From Coptodactyla brooksi (taxonomy: Eukaryota > Arthropoda > Insecta > Coleoptera > Scarabaeidae): a DNA stretch of 30,669 nt. The notes below the pieces were generated by a model. That model was not told the DNA's origin. It ran no database searches and saw only the letters and a list, made by a program, of their open reading frames with translations. The stretch spans positions 1 through 30,669 of the forward strand of contig JAWQRM010000104.1 in assembly GCA_033557675.1 (NCBI GenBank). The letters run 5' to 3'. Made by a program: the position numbers and the translations under genes. Positions 30,091 to 30,669 of this stretch are shown here, in pieces (position 1 is the first letter of the stretch; the number at the start of each line of letters is the position of its first letter).

Positions 30091-30669
30091 TTCACATGGG
30101 ACTTGGTCGTTTTTGAACGCACTGTATATGTACACACGATTTTCAGATTCTACGGAAGCGCCCTTCTTTGACCCAACTCCTCACTTGTTCTAGTCATTTT
30201 TTAATCACCACGGTTCATTTCAGCATTAATAATCTGCTTCGTTTTAATAACAAAACTGAACTTATACAGCACGCATGCGCTGTGCGCCGTGAACAAAATC
30301 GTATCAAAGTACAAAATAAATCTTTCAAATTCCTACCTTTTCTAGCCGCGGGGACCTTAATGTTTAGTATCGGCAGGTAAAATACACTTTAAAGTTCACG
30401 ATTTTCAACCACTCACACTTTCACCTTCACTTTTTCACTTAGTTTCAACGAATTAAAAAGTAAACATCCCGACGACAACCGACACGCCATTTTGAATTTG
30501 AATAACCTGTCGTGTTTACTTTTGGTCACGGGACAAAAGCAACATTTAAAAATGTCACCTTTTAGTATACGCCCAGACGTTATACAAAATTTAATCAAAT
30601 TTTGTATGTTATTTTGTAAATTAAATTACAATTGTCCACCGAAATCTGCTCATATTCCGTATTTGGTTT
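30091..30669. other. No recognised gene
   Basis: A short open frame at 30168-30380 is not recognisable. CpG-containing stretches around 30270-30290 and 30345 include ACGCATGCGCT, one base off an NRF-1 palindrome. AAAAGTAAACA (about 30457) and TGTTTACTTTT (about 30513) form a loose inverted repeat. This may be the upstream end of a gene beyond the window. Confidence 0.35.

Overview
This window looks like an insect nuclear genome, probably from a lineage with compact introns such as a beetle; that taxonomic guess is weak. The evidence is spliced genes with 51-58 nt introns, AT-rich intergenic DNA, decayed piggyBac, pogo, mariner and non-LTR elements, and animal-type genes. I recognise four genes, all on the + strand: a mitochondrial glutaryl-CoA dehydrogenase (GCDH, 17559-19423), a caveolin (22075-22645), and two tandem paralogues of the very-long-chain 3-oxoacyl-CoA reductase / HSD17B12 family (23204-24379 and 27438-28457). 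One further two-exon coding fragment (2301-2830) is unassigned.

Layout. 1-9780 is gene-poor: one unassigned gene fragment, transposase remnants (mariner, pogo, piggyBac) and a TTAA-flanked piggyBac-like element. 9800-13312 is a ~250-bp tandem satellite with a recurrent short open frame. It is split by a non-LTR retrotransposon remnant and ends at a perfect fold-back. 15078-17270 and 19640-21495 hold two interleaved repeat families, here called R2 (~346-bp period) and R3 (~160 bp). They flank GCDH on both sides and recur in inverted orientation at 24755-26820. 21496-24530 holds caveolin and reductase A. 24755-27180 holds inverted R2/R3 copies and a duplicated GCDH exon 1. 27205-28535 holds reductase B. 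28591-28738 is a small TTAA-flanked element, and 29661-30090 holds inverted copies of GCDH intron 1.

The most unusual aspect is that pieces of GCDH are scattered around the intact gene and joined to R2/R3. Exon 5 with its acceptor region occurs three more times: twice inside the same R2-exon 5 fusion in opposite orientations, and once as an internally deleted mini-exon beside a copy of the GCDH upstream region. Exon 1 plus part of intron 1 occurs once more, directly upstream of the reductase B promoter. Intron 1 occurs inverted, one and a half times. This suggests a repeat family that captured and redistributed host exons, or repeated template switching or segmental rearrangement mediated by R2/R3. 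The intact GCDH also has a GC-AG intron and a 51-nt intron that can be retained in frame.

The recognised genes are metabolically plausible neighbours (acyl-CoA oxidation, fatty-acid elongation at the ER, a membrane-scaffold protein), but nothing in the sequence shows co-regulation apart from a shared NRF-1-type palindrome in the two reductase promoters.
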